From positions 496,001 to 560,000 of the forward strand of contig CANTFK010000986.1 of assembly GCA_947646735.1 (NCBI GenBank): 64,000 bases of DNA. Reading direction: 5' to 3'. This document shows, piece after piece, positions 61,301 to 64,000 of this stretch (the stretch's first letter is position 1; each line of letters starts with the position of its first letter). Origin of the DNA: Peronospora farinosa (Eukaryota > Oomycota > Peronosporomycetes > Peronosporales > Peronosporaceae). The notes under the pieces were generated by a model. It saw only the letters and a list, made by a program, of their open reading frames with translations, made no database searches and was not told where the DNA came from. The position numbers were made by a program, and so were the translations under genes.

Positions 61301-62817
61301 TCTTTTACAATGCCCAAAGCCCGAGCAGACCATGGCTGTAGCGCGTTACTCGGACAGTTCGCATTTGTTGCTGCAGGTAAGCAAATATCAGCAGCTTGTG
61401 ACGGACAGTAGTCAGCACGTGTGAACACTCGCACATGACCCCCTTCATTCACTTCAATATCGTCCCAGCATTCCCTCGAAAACGCGATGCAGAAAGTCGA
61501 TAGTACGCAGGAAAACACAACCCCTGGTAGTCCATGAGAGACCTTAGGTGCGATAAGTGTGATGATACTGACACAGATACTGGCTGCCAACTGTCTTCCA
61601 AGCTCCATCCAAGATGGTTTTCTGCCGGAAAGTGCGAGAACATTGAGTGTGACAGCAGCCACGACAATGAAGTATAGTATAAGCGCCAATGAACTCGAAG
61701 GCACGTTTGCAGCACACACTAGGGAGAAAAAGTGCAGCACCATCACGACCACCGGAACGAGCTTCACCCAGTGGTCAGCAGGCATTTCCACATCCGTCTG
61801 CGGGCTTACAAAATGCGACCCGCTTGCTGAAGCCAACAACTCATTACTGAAAATAAGAAGGATACCACAAAATGTTCCAAGCTGCAAGGACAGCAGCACG
61901 TCCTTTGAAATGCTATACGAGAAGGCTGAAGCTCCAATCGTTCCTGTGACCTCAACTAGTGACCGCAGTGGATGCAGTTGCCAATCATTTCTAGTTCCAA
62001 CAATTCGTCCGTGGAGTACACTACTAGCTTGACGAGCAAGCGTGCACAAAAGCAGCAGCTCACATGCTATAAAGAGCAACACACCGACCAGCGTTATCCG
62101 CAGATAACTGAGCACCAATTGGTCCACTGACCGCTGTCTTTCATCCTCGTTCTGTTCTCCAAACACGCAACCGTGCACCCCTGTGTCCTTAATAATGTAC
62201 CCCACATAGACATAAAACAGCACCATTTTGAGCCACAACATGCCTTCATTCCTACTCCTCTGCTGTCTTGTCTCCAAAAGATGTAAATATGCCGCCAGTA
62301 AATCACTCACACATGCCAGTACAAGTGCCACACTTGCTCCAGCGCCTACAGCGATCCACCTCGAGTGTGAGGCTGTATACAATGACAGGACAGTTGCAAT
62401 CCACACAGAAACTTCAAGAAACAGTCGACGCTTTTCTCTCGGCCACGAACGTGGATCCGAACGGTCCAATAGTAGATTAGCAACATCTGCAGCCCATGGA
62501 ACGTGTCTCAGCACGTAACAGACGCCCAGATAACAAGCGCCAGTGCACGAGACGAGTAGAAACCCGTCTACGACGTCATGTACACGTGGTGGCAGCTCTC
62601 CAAGCGTCAGAAGAAGCCACAAACCCAGTGTAAGAGCTCCTACTAATGCGAGAACGCCACGACTATGTGACCGTCTCGTACGTCGCTCAGTAGCTGAAGC
62701 AGGCGCAAGTTTAAGCGCCGAGAGCAGAAGATCACCAAGTTTGTGAGTAGGCGCGATCTGGTCGGTTGTCATGGGCCACGACGCAGAAGATGCCGTGGCC
62801 GAGGCAAGGGAAAGCAT
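58373..62817 (-). CDS. Large multi-pass membrane protein with repeated modules and an F-box
   Basis: Six exons: 62817-59964, 59896-59428, 59361-59071, 58981-58841, 58767-58716, 58639-58373. The introns are 66-91 bases (59427-59362 and 59963-59897 the shortest, about 66) and all joins are in phase; total 1,357 residues. The start is the first in-frame ATG. Six repeats of a hydrophobic module (basic-Arg-Ser-hydrophobic-Val/Phe-Glu-Val/Phe, aromatic-rich helix, Asp-Leu-Leu-x-Ala-x-Gln-x-Gly-Thr, helix, Gly/Ser-Glu) lie at about 62460-62280, 61985-61830, 61050-60905, 60625-60480, 60140-60000 and 59645-59490, with other membrane helices between them. Residues about 1118-1162 are an F-box (Leu-Pro-Tyr-Glu-Ile, Asp-Leu-Leu, Cys-His, Phe-Trp). 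A last membrane helix is at about 1320-1337. Function unknown; no named family is recognised. Confidence 0.85.
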
Positions 62818-63406
62818 TGACTTTTGAAAGGACAATGCGGAATGCGGAATGTTTGTCGTACTTTGCGACAATTGTTTTAGGCTCGTAAAGTGGATAAATA
62901 GAGAATGATGGATCTGATATGTTGACTGTTTGAGAAGGGGTGAAAGAGACGAAATAGAGATGGTTTTACGAGACAGACGAGTCGATTTAACCGTTTCGAG
63001 GTTGCCGGATGCCTGGTAGCCGGTGTATCTTTCCCTTTACCCGCAATGAATCCAGTAACGTCCGTCATTATCACCCCCGTCTAAAATGATTAAAACGGCG
63101 CACGTGCCGTCTGTCGTCTGCACGAAGAAAACAGAGACTGGAATTGCGATGTGGACAGATGTTTATAACTTTTGCCACGCATAAAAACCTAATCCAGGCA
63201 GGCTACAAGTTAATGAAGGTTGAGTAACATAATGCTCGCTGAATGATTCAAATTGCTCGTGGAGGAAATGTACAAGCTCCAATATCAAGATTCTCTTGAC
63301 TTGCATTAGTTTTCTCTTCTCTGTTTGCTTCTTTGTGATGCTGTGATGTGCTACCACGGGACACTCGACTGTCGCATGCAAAGGGGGAAGAATGAGGTAG
63401 AGACGC
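62818..63406. other. Intergenic region of 0.6 kb, no gene seen
   Basis: Upstream region of the membrane/F-box gene and downstream region of the metallochaperone gene, both on the - strand. The open frames are short and featureless. Confidence 0.5.
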
Positions 63407-63686
63407 TTATGTCACTAGCTCCACGCTCTTTCCGCTGGCCTTGGACCATTTAAGCAATGCCTCGAGCATCACATTGACGTCGGCATCGCCTTCGACCAAG
63501 ATCTGCTGCTTCTCCACGTCGCATTTAACGTCCGACACGCCTGAGCGAGTTACAACAAGTTTAGAACCTAAGAGATAAGCGAAAATGCACAGAGAACTCA
63601 CCTTCGATCTTGTTAAGAATGCGCGTACAGGCGCTAGAGCAGCCGTCGCACGTCATGCCTACCTTAAACTCGGTCACTTTCGTCAT
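63407..63686 (-). CDS. ATX1: Atx1-like copper metallochaperone (HMA domain)
   Basis: Exons 63686-63602 and 63540-63407 join in phase across a 61-base intron (GTGAGT donor, CTCAG acceptor) to give 72 residues. A second possible acceptor (TTAG at about 63569) would add nine codons. The protein is one heavy-metal-associated domain: Met-Thr-Cys-Asp-Gly-Cys in the first loop binds Cu(I), then a helix with Cys-Thr-Arg-Ile-Leu-Asn-Lys-Ile and strands Val-Lys-Cys-Asp-Val-Glu-Lys-Gln-Gln. Size and motif fit yeast Atx1 and human ATOX1, which carry copper in the cytosol to P-type ATPases. It is divergent to the gene at 63895, with about 208 bases between the starts. Confidence 0.9.
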
Positions 63687-63894
63687 AATACTCGGATACT
63701 CGGCTATGGTGGTGCTTGGCTTATTAAATTGTGAGGAAAAATATGAAGGCGATCGGGGATCTTGGTGCTCTATGGTATACAGTTGTCAAGATAATTTCCA
63801 TTTCATGCGTTATTGTTGATTGAACCGAATATCGAAGCTAAGCGACTCGACCCTGCAAGTCAGTGGTGAATCGTAAACCGTTTCGTGACACAAT

Positions 63895-64000
63895 ATGCTT
63901 CGTCACGTCATACTAGTGCTCCTGCTGTGGCCTTGCAGCGTTTACTGTGTGCAATGTACGTACACGTTTAAGCGTGGACAGGATCAAGGTCATCGGGTTA
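63895..64000 (+). CDS. Start of a secreted protein, cut by window end
   Basis: ATG at 63895 opens a frame that runs off the window after 35 codons. Met-Leu-Arg-His-Val is followed by a hydrophobic core (Ile-Leu-Val-Leu-Leu-Leu-Trp) and a Ser-Val-Tyr-Cys region, the form of a cleavable signal peptide. A polar segment with Lys, Arg and Gln follows. The family cannot be told from this fragment. Confidence 0.5.
   Translation, partial: MLRHVILVLLLWPCSVYCVQCTYTFKRGQDQGHRV

Overview
The window is a stretch of oomycete chromosome, most likely from a Peronosporales species (Phytophthora or a downy mildew). This rests on compact host genes with 60-110 base GT-AG introns, a mixture of single-exon and few-exon genes, a receptor-like kinase with EGF-type repeats, and chromodomain-bearing Ty3/Gypsy retrotransposons. 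No search could be run, so the species is not assigned.

Positions 1 to about 36,620 are a nested pile of four Ty3/Gypsy LTR retrotransposons, called E1-E4 here. E1 (1 to about 7740, + strand, left end outside the window) is heavily decayed. E3 (7904-36455, overall - strand, oldest) carries an internal inversion: its gag-protease-RT-RNase H block now reads on the + strand, while its integrase/chromodomain end and the first codons of gag still read on the - strand. E2 (14644-22438, - strand, LTRs about 1% diverged) sits inside E3 pol. E4 (23063-35830, + strand, 12.8 kb, LTRs about 0.5% diverged outside a tandem repeat) sits inside E3 gag and has a 4-base target duplication. E3 is flanked, flush with its outer LTR ends, by two 163-base direct repeats.

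All four elements carry an antisense gene between the 3' LTR and the chromodomain. It reads against pol, starts just inside the 3' LTR, and encodes coiled-coil and Ser/Arg-rich proteins. This repeated layout is the most system-like signal in the window.

Positions 37,667-64,000 are gene-dense host DNA: a Q-rich zinc-finger protein; a LUC7-like splicing factor; a leucine-carboxyl-methyltransferase-family enzyme; a patatin-type lipase; a two-exon helical protein distantly similar to the Q-rich protein; TAF11; a TKL receptor-like kinase with about a dozen EGF-like repeats; a divergent PP2A B56-like subunit; a 1,357-residue protein that combines at least six repeated membrane modules with an F-box; an Atx1-like metallochaperone; and the start of a secreted protein at the window edge. 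The genes look like general housekeeping and signalling functions rather than one pathway.

Exon structures were worked out by hand from GT/AG sites, reading phase and family similarity. Transposon breakpoints and decayed domains are good to tens of bases unless stated. No RNA genes or CRISPR arrays were recognised.
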